Below are positions 34,375 through 45,795 of a stretch of DNA of 64,000 bases, piece by piece. The translations under genes and the position numbers were made by a program. The notes below the pieces were generated by a model. It made no database searches. It worked only from the letters and a program-made list of their open reading frames with translations, and was not told the origin of the DNA. The DNA comes from Hevea brasiliensis. Its lineage: Eukaryota > Streptophyta > Magnoliopsida > Malpighiales > Euphorbiaceae. Where the stretch lies: the NCBI RefSeq assembly GCF_030052815.1, contig NC_079499.1, forward strand, positions 82,065,183 through 82,129,182. The letters are read 5' to 3'. Within the stretch, counting starts at the first letter, position 1. Each line of letters starts with the position of its first letter.

Positions 34375-37051
34375 TGTAACGCCTTCATCGTAGTTAGTCC
34401 ATACATTCTACTGTTCCGATGACTAATGTCTGTTCGGACAATCAGAATGTCTAGAACTACAATTAAACTATAGTGAGGAGGCATAAATTGATGGAATAAA
34501 TGTTAAGAAAATATAGAAAAAATTTAGAGAAAATAAGATAAAATTTTAGAGAATTTATTAATTGGTATAAAATAATAAAAATAAACCGATATGCACCATG
34601 AAGGGTATTTTGGTCATTTCACCTCTAGAGGTGAATTTTGACCTAAATGTCAAAATTAAAAATGTGAGAGAGTAAAATAATTAACATAAATTAAATTATT
34701 GAATTGAATTAGAAAAGAAAGAAAAAGAAAAGAAAAGAAAAGCTTATGACAATTTAAAAAATTAAAGTACACAAAAATAGAATATATATATATAAGACAC
34801 AAGATGACAAATCCTAGCAACCCATCTTCTTCTCCACTCCACCTCTTCTCTCTCTCCATGAGCCGGCTGCTTGGTTCTCCCCTTCCACCATTTTTGTTAA
34901 GCTTAAAGCTTGATTTCCTTTTCATTTCCTCACTAAAACTCTTAGCCCTTTTCACTAAAAATCCTCCCCACTCTATAAGGAAACTTTAGATACCCATTAG
35001 AAGAAGGGAAATTGAAGTTTGCAAGTTGGGTCACAAAGGTAAGTGCAAGATACCACTCCCTCTCTTCTTTAAATCTTGTAAGAATGATGAGATAAGTGAG
35101 TATCACATGAAAATGAAAACAAATGATAAGAAAATGAAATGCCCTAATTTCAGCAGCCATGGAATCCTAGAAGGTTTGATGCTTTTAAGTGATGAAAAAT
35201 GGTTCCATAAGTATGTTTGAATAGTTGATATGATTAGAAGTGTAAATGAGTTGAGTTTGTGTAAATTGGGTGATTGGAATTAGGGTTTATGTACATGATT
35301 TGAGGACTTTATGTAAATGCTTGAAATTGACCTAATTGAGTTGAGATTGTTGCTTATAGAAGTGCTATGCTTGCCAATTGAAGTAAGGAAGTTGGAGGAA
35401 ATTGAAAATTGGGAGTGCTTGTTTTTTGCAGGTTGGGACTCAATGAGTCCAATGTGTTTGTTGAACCATAACTGAAATTATGTTACTCCAATTGGTATGA
35501 GGCCAATTGGAGGTGAAACTAGATCCAAAACACTCCATTTTTCATGAAGAAACCATACCTAAATTCTATCAAAAACATGACCTAAACACTGCCCAAGTCC
35601 GGATGACCTTGCACAAAACCCAGAAATGACCAAATGAACAGTACATATTCATTTGGTCATAACTCCCTCTATACTGGTCTAAATGACCTGAATTTGATAC
35701 CATTGGAAAGCTTAGATATAGGGCTACAATTTTAATGAAGACCACTGAACCTAGAAATGCCAAAAATCAAACCAAATTGCTAGCCCAAATTGGGTCACAA
35801 AACTGTCCAGAAGTAGGTTACCCAGAAACTGCTGGACATAAACTTATCCGACCAGTTTTGGAAAAATGGTCATAACTTGGTCTACAAGAACTCAAATGTA
35901 ATGAAACTAGTGGCAAAATGTGCACAAGACACAGACCTATAAAATTGGTATTTTGACAAAAACCTAGAAATTAAGAGAACTAGGTCAAATAGTTAGAAAA
36001 ATTCACTGCATCAAAACCTAGAATCTGATCAAACTTCATTTGACCTCAGAACAGTCTTTTAGTCATATATCCTAATAGAAAAATCCAATTGGGATGATAC
36101 ATACCTTTCCAGAAACCTAAGACATAGGGCTACAACGTCTTTTAGAAACCTTCCTCAAATTATGAATGAAAAAACCTTAAAAAGTGACCTACAGTCACTG
36201 ACTTGAAATGAACACCTGTTGGCACAGGGTACATGAGCCCAGGTCAGTTAATTTGCCATAAATAATTCCAAAAAACTTGAAAATTTGTGATACAAATTTC
36301 TCAATGATCATAAGACATAGGACAATAATTTATTTGAAGATCACCATGCCTAAAAGTGACTGCAACATGTTCCATTAATTAGGTAAAGTTTAAGTCTAAA
36401 AGCTGCCTAGTTAAGGAACCAGAATCTGGAAATGAGTCAGTTATGGTTATCTGACCATAACTTGAGTTCAAAAAATCAAATTGACATGATTCAAAAGGGA
36501 AAATAAAGATAAAACATAGAGGAACAATTTCTATGAAGGAAGTGTGACAAAACAGTGGCTACAAACTGATTATATGGATAGGCAAAAGTAAGATACAAAA
36601 ACTAAAACCAAAGAAGGGTCCATGAGATAAATTATCTTATGGTAGGGAATTTAACCCTAACAAGCCATTAAACACTAAACCACATGAAAGGGGTATGTGG
36701 AACCTATTTTTCCACTATAAAGTGACATGAACATTTCAAATAAATAAGTAATAATGTCTAGTTGCCCATAGTATACCTAGACTTATTTATTTAATTTAGA
36801 TCAATTGGTATACCAATTAGAGACTACAGATAGTAGTACTGCCCATAGGAATAATTATTAACAGATAAAATATGTTTGACATGATTGTTCTACAAGCTTT
36901 ATGCCTGCCCGTTGGCCATTGTGCCTAATATTATATCTGGTTTAAATGTCTGCCCGCAGGCTTCATGCCCGACATGACCGACGTATACTGGATAGACATA
37001 TAGTTATCTAACTAGTATACTCCCGTGCATCCAGCTTTTATAAATTGTTAT
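34375..37051 (+). mobile_element. 5' LTR of element F, first part
   Basis: The LTR starts TGTAACGCC at 34375, immediately after the Athila remnant, and is interrupted at 37052 by solo LTR L. The GC-rich start block is degraded compared with H and J. Six copies of the ~200-bp LTR module start near 35463, 35655, 35867, 36060, 36252 and 36456. With the part at 41345-42129 the LTR is about 3.46 kb. F's internal region and 3' LTR lie right of the window. Confidence 0.85.
34783..34796 (+). promoter_or_regulatory. Putative TATA box of LTR F
   Basis: A TATATATATAAG stretch is followed within about 30-60 bp by CT-rich sequence ('cttcttctccactccacc', 'tctctctctcc'), the arrangement of a plant TATA box and pyrimidine patch. 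The role is inferred. Confidence 0.5.
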
Positions 37052-37487
37052 TGTGACACCCCTCACCCGACTACAGTACAGCCGAGCAAAGTGTGCTACA
37101 TTCGGTGCCGGAGCACCATATCTTATCTTACTTTATTCCTTTAATAATTTGATCTCGTCATATTTTAATATCAATTATTTTTAGACGGAGAAACCAGTAG
37201 GGTTTCCCCTATTTTATTTCACATTGATGTATTTTACTATTCACCTACTTGAAAATTTCAATAATATTTTATAATAAAAATCTAATCAATTATTCTCATA
37301 ATCATCTCATATGTCAAATCTCATCCATATATCTCAATTTCATATTCATTTCCATTCATTCTCAACTCGTATATGATAATTTTCAATCTTCATTAATTTA
37401 CAAGATATACAATTTAATTATATATGAAAAAGCTAATTTATTAATTTACATCACATTAATATTACTTAAAAATTCTTAATTTACATT

Positions 37488-37529
37488 ACAACATATGAAT
37501 TACAACATACGAATTACAACATACGAAAT
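37488..37529. repeat. Tandem 3 x 14-bp repeat
   Basis: Three units of the type ACAACATACGAATT follow one another; the first has a T and the last an A variant. The array lies inside solo LTR L. Confidence 0.85.
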
Positions 37530-40200
37530 ATTTATAACATACAAAATACATAAAGTGATATACATGGGACCTAGCTACATGTATTGCTAAGGAGGTGACA
37601 ACCTTTGACACTCTACAGATCTGGACTCCCAAAATTCCCAGTCAAACGTCCAGTGGGTTCTAGCTTCAGTACCTGCACGAAGGAAACAATTCCATCGCGC
37701 TAAGCATTGCTACTTAGTGGTGCAATAATATAATAAGGAAATAATATACAAATAAAGATAAAAACAAAATTCGGATAATTAAGATTTATTTATACTTCAC
37801 ATGCGATTTCTAAAATTTAATATGTTTTATCCTAATTTAGTTTTCTTTGGAAGTGTTTATTCTGCCAATCTATAGTAATAATGTACAAAGAAAAATGATC
37901 TAAAAATAATAAATTTATACTTATATTATTATATAAGTCACATTTGTAATATTTATTTATGTTATAATTTTCTTTGCTAATCTTTTAGCATTTTCTCAAT
38001 ACTTGCTAGGTTGTCTCAGATTATCTCATAATAAGTAAATTTTAATATCGGTCCAGTTTATTTCGATTCTTTCTAATAAATAACTATTTTAATTTATTTT
38101 AGGTCATCTTACTCATTTATTTTATTTAATTTCTAATATTTTTAATTGCTAATATTCTTAACTTATTTCAATAAATTTCACTGCCCAAGTAACCTATGAC
38201 AGGCTGACTAATCTAGATAACAGGTCGTTGGCACTAGACACCGCGGTGCCTTGGGCCATCATGCCATGGGATACAGAACTTCAACCACGTATGCAGTCAG
38301 TATGGCTAAAAAGCCATGATAACATATAGTCGGGCTTAAAAGCCATGAATGCGGGCATAAAGCCATGAATCAAGGCATAAAGCCTTTCGCAGTACTACTA
38401 AAATAATACCTTATTGGCATGCCAATCTATCCAATCGGACACACATGTCTAGGCAATACATGGGCACATTAGTACCATTAGGACTTTATATGTGTGATCA
38501 TTTCATTTTATTTTTCATTCATATTTTTATAGCATTCTAATTTTGTTTATAGTGGAAGCATAATTTCCAAATTCACATTTCTAAGTAATTTATGCATTCA
38601 TCGTAATATTCATACTAATTACAATTCACATTCATTTGATCTCACGTACCATTCACATTCAAAACATCTTTCCTTTCTCTCTTGATGGGAACCTAAATCC
38701 CCAAATGACACTTTTATCTCATTTATACATTCAACAATCTATTCATGTAAATTACATTTCATACCTCAAGTTGTATTGCTAATATATTATGAATTCTATT
38801 GGTGTTGAGAGTACAAGTCTCAATTACCTATTCACAAAATTTTTTGTATTCCTTAAGTCATTTAAATTCACCAATTACAATATATATTTATACATTACTT
38901 ATAATGCTTCTTTAATTTCTTTTATTATTTCTTATGTCTTTAAGGTTACTATTTACACATTACTATTCACTCAATTTGTTGACTTTTCATATATAATAGG
39001 TGTGTTAATTCCAATCGCACTAAGATCCCACATTTTGGGTTCTAAATTTGTTGGCATTGATTGCCAATTGCAATTTAAAGCCTTTTAAAAGTATTTCCAA
39101 ATTTTCACTTTTTATATCCTATGTTTACTATTTCATTGGTCTATGCTAAAGTGAGAATTTGGCTAATCTTTCTTCATGAAAGTTGTTCCTTTATGTATCT
39201 AGTTTAATTTCTTTTTTTTTGAATCACTCCATTTAAAGTTTTGTAGCTCAAGTTATGTTTAAATAACCATAACTAGTTCATTTCCTAGTTCTGGTTCCTT
39301 AGAATCACAATTTTTCAAGTTTTATAGAATTTATTATACTAATTTAATTGGCCTAGATTCTAGTACCCTGTGTCTTCAAGGTCTAGGTTTAGGTCCGTGA
39401 ATGCAAGTGGATTTTTAGGGTTCTTACATTAATAATTTGAAGAAGGCTTTTAAAACAAAGTTATAGCCCTATGTCTTAGGTTTCTGAAAACGTATGGCTC
39501 ATCCTAAATGGAGTTTTCTAGTAAAAGATATACTATAAAAACTAATCCGGGGTCAGATGAAATTGGGTAAATTTCTAGGTTTGGATGTACCAAGTTCTTT
39601 TAAACATTTGACCTAATTCCTTTGGGTTCTAGGTTTTGGCCAAAAGACCAATATTTTAGGCCTATGTTTATAAGACTTTTTCCATTGGTTTCATTGCATT
39701 TGGATTTTTATAGACCAAGTTATGGCCATTTTTCCAAAACTGGTCGGGTGAGCTTTAGTCCAGGAAATTCTGGGCAGAATGGTTCTGGTCAGTTTGGTGA
39801 CCTCATTTGGGCTAGCAATTTCATTTGGTTAGAAGCATTTTTGGGCTTGGTGTTCTTAATTAAAGTTATAGTCCTATGTCTAATCTTTCCAATGACACAA
39901 AAATCAGGTCATTTGGACATTTCTACACTGAGTTATGACCATTTGAACAAACACTGTTCATTTGGTCATTTTCCAAGGACAGCATGTTGGTCACCCGGAT
40001 TGGGGTAGTTTTTAGGTTATCCTAAGTAGGCATGGTTTCTTCACCAAAAATGTGTCATTATGTCCTAAGTTTAATTTTCAATTGGTCTCACACCAATTAG
40101 AGTAACCTATCTCTACTTATGGTCACATTTAGGTACTAGACTCAAAGTCCAGAAAATCCTGCATGAACACAACACTTCCAATACCCCCCTATTCCACACT

Positions 40201-40363
40201 ACTACCAACTTCAATCACATTCAATACACTTAAAATACTCCATAATTAATCTCAACACATCAATTTATCAACGTAACATCAAATTCCCAATTTTAAGTGT
40301 ATTGAATGTGATTGAAGTTGGTAGTAACATCAATTTATCAACGTAACATCAAATTCCCAATTT
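40201..40363. repeat. Nested inverted and direct duplication in solo LTR L
   Basis: The 35 bp at 40201-40235 reappear as a perfect inverted copy at 40291-40325. The 37 bp at 40257-40293 are directly repeated at 40327-40363, immediately after the inverted copy. This looks like a template-switch event at a replication fork or during break repair. Confidence 0.9.
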
Positions 40364-41344
40364 AGGAAAACCTAAATCAATTTGGTGCAACTTCAAAATC
40401 CAAAGGAACTGATAGCACTAACCTTGGTCCCTTAGCTTCAAACAACCTTCAATCACCCTTCACTTCAATCAAACTCCACTTCCCCCTTGTATTCCACTTC
40501 TAGCTAGATTTTTCACTTGGAAATTTGGTGTGTTTTCTTCACTTCAAGGCTAGATATGAAGTTCCCTCAAGGTTTCCAACAATTTTGGTGAAAAGAGGGT
40601 GGTGGTTTGAAAGCTTGGAATGGTGGATCTATGGTGGAATGAAGAAAATTGAGAGAGAATGGTGAGGAGGAATTGGGACTGCAAAATGCTAGCTGAAGAG
40701 GAAGGAAATCAGTTTTAGTTTAGATAATGAAGATAAGTTGTCTAATTTCTATTAGATGTTAGCTTTTTATTAGGTCATGCTTATGTCATGCATATATCAT
40801 AATTAATTTTCTTTCTTTCATTTCTTTTCTTTTTCTACTTATTTCTAATTTAATTTTCATCACTTCTCATTCATATTTTATGTCATAATAATTATTTACT
40901 TAACTAGACAAGTCAGTCAAAAATCATTTCTGAAGACAAAATGACCAAAATGCCCTCCGTTTGGGTTATTGAGCTAAAATCGTCTGTACCAATCAAAAAA
41001 TTTTTCTAAGCCTTTTCTTGGCACTCTAATGCCATAGAAACCTCAATGACTCTTCTTTGGAGTCCCAAAAATTATTTCATGAATTTTCTCTCAGATTTAG
41101 GGCTTCTAGCTGCGAAGACCGCAACTTCCCACTGGGTTACCCATTGCTAAGGCACCGGCTCATTTAACTTGGTTGTATTTTATTTCTAAAATTTTTCCTA
41201 AATTTTTCTCACCATTATTTGAGTTATTTATGACTCCTCACTCTAGTCTAATTATTTTTCTAGACGTTCTAGCTGTCCGAACCGACACCGGTCACCGGAA
41301 CAGTAGAACGTACGAAATTGCTACAGTGAGGGTGTTACAGTTAT

Positions 41345-42129
41345 AGGTTTCTTAGGCTCTGATAATAATTAATTAAGACTTAATATACAATAAGTAAAAG
41401 AAAAGATGCCAATAATTGTAATTGTTTCCAAAGTGCAATGAAAATGCAAAAGACCCAGAAATTAGGAATTGCCATTATTATTTCAATTGTTAGTTATTGT
41501 TATTATAAATTATGCACCACTAAGCTTTATGCTTAGCGTGTTAGTTTTTCATTGTGTAGGTATTAGAGACTAGTCCGAGTAGCTATAGCAGTAGCATCAG
41601 TAGTGCCCTGACAGAGCTCTGACCAGATCTGCCACTGCCCAGAGTCACCTCAATTTTTTGTATTTTGTTGGTAGGCCCCATGTATGTCTAGATTTTGTTC
41701 TTTTGTTCATTGTACACAAACAATTGATGTATTTTATTTTGAGATTATAATTAAACTTTGAGATTGTAAGTAAACTTGTAATTTATTATCTATGAATTTC
41801 CATATGAATGCAATAAATGATACTTTATTTTAAGATCTCATAAATAGTTGTGAATGATATGATAAAAGAGAATATGATATGGAAATGTGTGAAATAAATA
41901 TGAATATATTAAAAGGTGATTAGTGAAACTCGCCAGATGCTAATAAAACAGAGGAGGCTCTATCCGGGTCTCCACAGAAATAAGTTATATATATATAAAA
42001 AAAAAATTCTATACATGGATTACATGCTTTTAAATGATATTAAAAGTTTACAATGGACATGATAAGATAAGATAGGATACTCCAGCACCGAATGCTCGGC
42101 TATATAGTAGATGGGTAAGGGTCGTCACA
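41345..42129 (+). mobile_element. 5' LTR of element F, second part
   Basis: LTR F resumes after L's right TSD copy and runs to its terminus GGGTCGTCACA at 42129. It contains 'gtgcaccactaagctttatgct', part of the widely conserved LTR block near an R-like region, and a short AT tract near 41990-42005. Confidence 0.83.
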
Positions 42130-42134
42130 TTTAA

Positions 42135-42147
42135 TGGTCTCAGAGCA
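42135..42147 (+). promoter_or_regulatory. Primer-binding site of element F (variant)
   Basis: TGGTCTCAGAGCA lies 5 bp after the LTR end. It differs at one base from the TGGTATCAGAGCA of the other elements. It confirms that 34375-42129 is a 5' LTR and not a solo LTR. The leader is cut 9 bp later by LTR G. Confidence 0.85.
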
Positions 42148-42156
42148 GAGGTTTAG

Positions 42157-43863
42157 TGTCACACCTTACCTCTCTGTAAGGCATAACATGATTCCGTAGA
42201 ATACCTAATGAACTACCGAACTTCACCTACCGATAACTCATTAAGTATGCTACAAGGGATTTTAAAACCATTTTCTTACATTTTGGAAGTGGTGAGCATT
42301 TTGGTAGGAATTGAAAAAAAAATTTAATTGAAATTTCAAAACTAGTAAAAATTTTTGTCCATTTTATTTTTACGTAATTTTTGGAAAAATTTCGGCAGAG
42401 TGCCATCTGTATTTTAAGAAAACAGTTCTTCAAATACCTATAAAAATACTTCCAATAATTGTTTTCTCAACTCCCAACCACCAAAATAACTCAATTCAGC
42501 ATAATTCAAATCAATTCCACAATTCAATCAAAGTTTTTCATCTCAAAATATTTCATAATTTTATTCACATTGCATTTAAAATTTAATTTACAAATACATA
42601 TCTTAATTTATAAAATGAAAATCCAAAATACTATATTACAATTTACTGTACAACTGCTCAACTTTACATTAATACATATGACATTACAATATTTATATCA
42701 AAATAACTATAACGGTATCAATAAATACCCGTACCAAAAAAGTTAGTGTAGTCCTCTATCTCAATAGCAGCTAACTGCTGCTTTCTCCTTGCCTTTATCT
42801 GCGACAGCAAAATAAGCTATCGCTGATTATAAAAATACTCAGTGGTGCACAATAAAAATTTGAAATGCAGTACATAAAACATTCATTGACAAATCACAAT
42901 TTAAATATTTCGCAATCACATTTCACAAATTATCAAAACTCATTATAGCATAATTTTGGTCAAATAATTTGATAAACACAGTGTTGCCAATTCATACACA
43001 ACTTAAGTCATGACACAAAATTTCCAATCAATGCCATGTTGTACACTATGACAAAGCGATCTACAACCCCATTAATCGAAATCAATGAGGGAGGTGGCTA
43101 GCTAGCTAATGAGTACTCATCCGATCTACAACCTTAACTGGTAAGCCAGAGAGGGAAGAAAATAAATTATCTCAACCCCATAAATGGAGGATGAATAATG
43201 TGGTACTGTCATGCTAAGTGTGAACACAAAATCAATTCAAAACAAAGTACTCAAATAATTTAGGAAAGATCCCAAACAATTTCTAAAGTCATTTTTGCAG
43301 TCACAAAATGGCAACACAATTTATAAACAACACAGTGATTTCATAAAGCACAACAATTCAACTTTTCACTTAGAAAATAATTACATAAATTTATTGTGCA
43401 CAAACCTGACGTGAGTCGCCTTTATGCCTTGACTCAGTCCTTTAGATTTTTCAGGACTTTTTCAGCTGAAACACACAATTGACAGTGTTTTAGTATCATG
43501 TCACACAATAAATCCAATATTTAAATTCATATATATTCAATTCTAGCCCCAATATGCTTAAACTTACGTTGTTGGAAATTTTCATATTGAGGTTACTATT
43601 CATGGCACTATTCAAGTCAAAATATTGACTTTCTTATGCTTAAAAGGTATGGCAAATCCAATTATACCCACATACCACATTTTGGTTATCAATTTTATTG
43701 GTTTTGGTTGTTTTCTCAAATCTTAAGTCTTTTAAGCACAAATTTCAAATTTTCAGTTTTGGTGTCCTGTTTTGCACTTTTCCATTGGTCATCTTGCTGT
43801 AGAAATTTGGTTAAGTTTTCTTCATAAAAGTTGTTCCTTATTGTCTTAACTTTATTTTTTTAG
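42157..43863 (-). mobile_element. LTR G, left part (H-like family)
   Basis: The sequence starts TGTCACACCTTACC, directly after TTTAG (42152-42156), its likely TSD. It is collinear with LTR H from 45796 for about 1.7 kb, through the 'ggtggctagctagctaatga' block and 'gacgtgagtcgcc'. It then stops inside the region equivalent to 'attgtcttaagtttatt' in H, where copia-LTR material begins. The remainder of G should lie right of the window. Confidence 0.85.
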
Positions 43864-43868
43864 TAGTA

Positions 43869-44463
43869 TGCCCTAGAGCATATCATTTAGTATGTATCTT
43901 GTACATGTTTTTATTAATAAAAGGCATTTCCACTTTTCCATTTACATAATATATTTATGTGTAATAGAAAAGGTCCATTGATATTTTGTTAGAAATTCTA
44001 TTCTTAAGTTGTTAAGAACATGAGTGACAGTATCTCTAGCACAAAGTATCATAAATAGGTTCACAATCGAGGATACTTCATAATAAGGACATGACTTATC
44101 CAGAAAGATTGTATTCATGTTTGTTCCCAAGTTATTTTTATGAGATATAAATAAGATGGAATGGTGAGTCTCATGCCATATAACAAACATGATAAGCACT
44201 TATACATGATAAGTAGCCCGAACCAGTGACTCTTATGATTATAGGTTCATTTAAGGTTCATAAGTGTCACTGGTTCGGCCTACTTATCATGTATAAGTGC
44301 CTATCATGTTTGTTATATGGCATGAGACTCACCATTCCATCTTATTTATATCTCATATAAATAACTTGGGAACAAACATGAATACAATCTTTCTGGATAA
44401 GTCATGTCCTTATTATGAAGTATCCTCGATTGTGAACCTATTTATGATACTTTGTGCTAGAGA
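43869..44463. repeat. Inverted pair of copia LTR fragments (hairpin-forming)
   Basis: From 43869 the + strand carries the start of the K-family LTR (TGCCCTAGAGCA...), the same sequence that K has at 63136 on the minus strand. After about 370 bp it jumps to a later LTR segment ('ttataggttcatttaagg'). A near-perfect inverted copy then begins: arms 44033-44236 and 44257-44463, about 204 bp each, with a 20-bp centre. The right arm abuts K's own LTR at 44464. Small frames read from either arm look like one conserved protein only because the sequence is repeated. Confidence 0.85.
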
Positions 44464-45795
44464 TGAAGGAACGGAAGCGTGAAAAACACAAGTTTATATC
44501 ATTGAACTCAAAAATTTTCACCTAGGGTCACATGCATCATGCAAGATTTATTTTTATCTATTTGATTTCAATGATAAACAACATATTAAAACTCTTTTAA
44601 TATGTTTTTGGATATGTATTTGCCATTTAAGATTTTAAAATTAATCTAATTAATTTTAAAACCCTAAATTAAATCAAGAATGATTACACTAACCTCTTGA
44701 TACACTGCAGCGCATTTGCGCCTTTGAGATTCGTCTTCAGGACACCAAATGTTGTCCCTCTAGCTTGTCCACACCAAGAACACCTATTGCAGCACTTGAA
44801 CAGCTTCTAAAGCTTTTTCTATTAATTAGAAATTCAAGTTCTGCCTTTTAAGAGATTAGAAATGTAAACTAGACACTAGAAACAATTTCTGGTGTTCTTA
44901 ATTCAAGAGATTGTTTGCTAATCTCTTGGATTGATGAGAGAAGAAGATGAAGAGAGAATGGGAGGCTTCAATGTGGCGGCACAAAGAAGAATAGCCACTG
45001 GCTTTTTTATTTTCTCTTCATAACGTCACTTATATAGCTAGGTTAACACATTAAACCCTTGCCACATGTCACCCTTTGATTAGCTCTAGGTTTAAGTGAC
45101 TCAATCACATTGTGCCAAGTGTCAAACCTATATTTAATCTTAATTTTAATCATTTTACATGATTAAAAAGTATTTGGTAAGCTTATGTGTGATATCGTGT
45201 GTCACCATCTCATGGTGCCATGTGTCACCCTGTGAAATGACCAAAATGTCCCTGTGACTTAATTTTGAGTTCTCAACCCAAAATAATAATTTCTCTTCTT
45301 CTAATCAATTTATATCAAATATAAATTAATTAATTAATCTCTATTAATTAATTTCTCATTAATTAAATTTATATTTAAAAACTTTAAATATAAATTTAAC
45401 TTATACTATACATCTAATAATCTAGATTTGGTTTTAAGTCATGCTAAGAACTTTGCAATCTAATTGCAAACCAAACCTATTTAATTAATTAATTAAACTC
45501 TTTAATTAATTAATTAAATCATATTTAATTAGATGATAACTTGTGTATGTGTGTGACTTACTAGGCTCATCACTAATTGGCAATGAGATATGATATCAAC
45601 TCTTAATATCATCATAACTTTTTCTTACCATAAATGATTTCTCTAAATCATTTTATACACCTCATAGACTATGGTTAACACCTAGCATAGTATGCCATGG
45701 CCACCCAATTAGTAATAAGGTTTACCTTAAATGAACCTATAATCATATGTTACCATGCACTGGAATCTCTCCATTACAAAATCCCAAGTCAAGCT
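44464..45795 (-). mobile_element. 3' LTR of copia element K, distal part
   Basis: The LTR starts TGAAGGAACGG on the + strand (end ...CCGTTCCTTCA in element sense). It contains the promoter and leader region and is split by H at 45796. Together with 62371-63136 it makes about 2.1 kb. The stretch 45300-45530 is very AT-rich with many TTAATTAA runs. The TSD of K cannot be checked because its other end is outside the window. Confidence 0.83.
45029..45037 (-). promoter_or_regulatory. Putative TATA box in copia LTR K
   Basis: The minus strand reads CTATATAAG, followed by 'tgacgttatg' and, some 80-100 bp further, CT-rich sequence ('cattctctcttcatcttctt'). This is a typical LTR promoter layout. The role is inferred. 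Confidence 0.55.

Larger units (their letters stand above)
37052..41339 (-). mobile_element. Solo LTR L (gypsy, same broad family as J)
   Basis: A 4288-bp LTR starts TGTGACACCCC and ends GGTGTTACA, with TSD GTTAT at 37047-37051 and 41340-41344. Its first ~60 bp match the reverse complement of the end of J's LTR ('actacagt.tagccgagcaa'), and its last part matches the beginning of J's LTR. J's LTR is only 1.7 kb and lacks the middle. No PBS, polypurine tract or coding domain is present, so this is a solo LTR inside LTR F. Confidence 0.92.

Noticed and set aside
37052..41339. Complete element hidden in L
   Set aside because: TG...CA ends and the TSD enclose only LTR-type sequence; there is no primer site, polypurine tract or pol motif.
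43869..44463. MITE or foldback DNA transposon
   Set aside because: The arms match the copia LTR present at 62371-63136, and there is no independent terminal inverted repeat with a TSD around the unit.
43942..44482. Apparent conserved small protein (HETHHSILFIS...) found three times, also at 62807-63064
   Set aside because: All copies are antisense reads of the same K-family copia LTR, including the inverted repeat; the conservation is DNA-level repeat identity.
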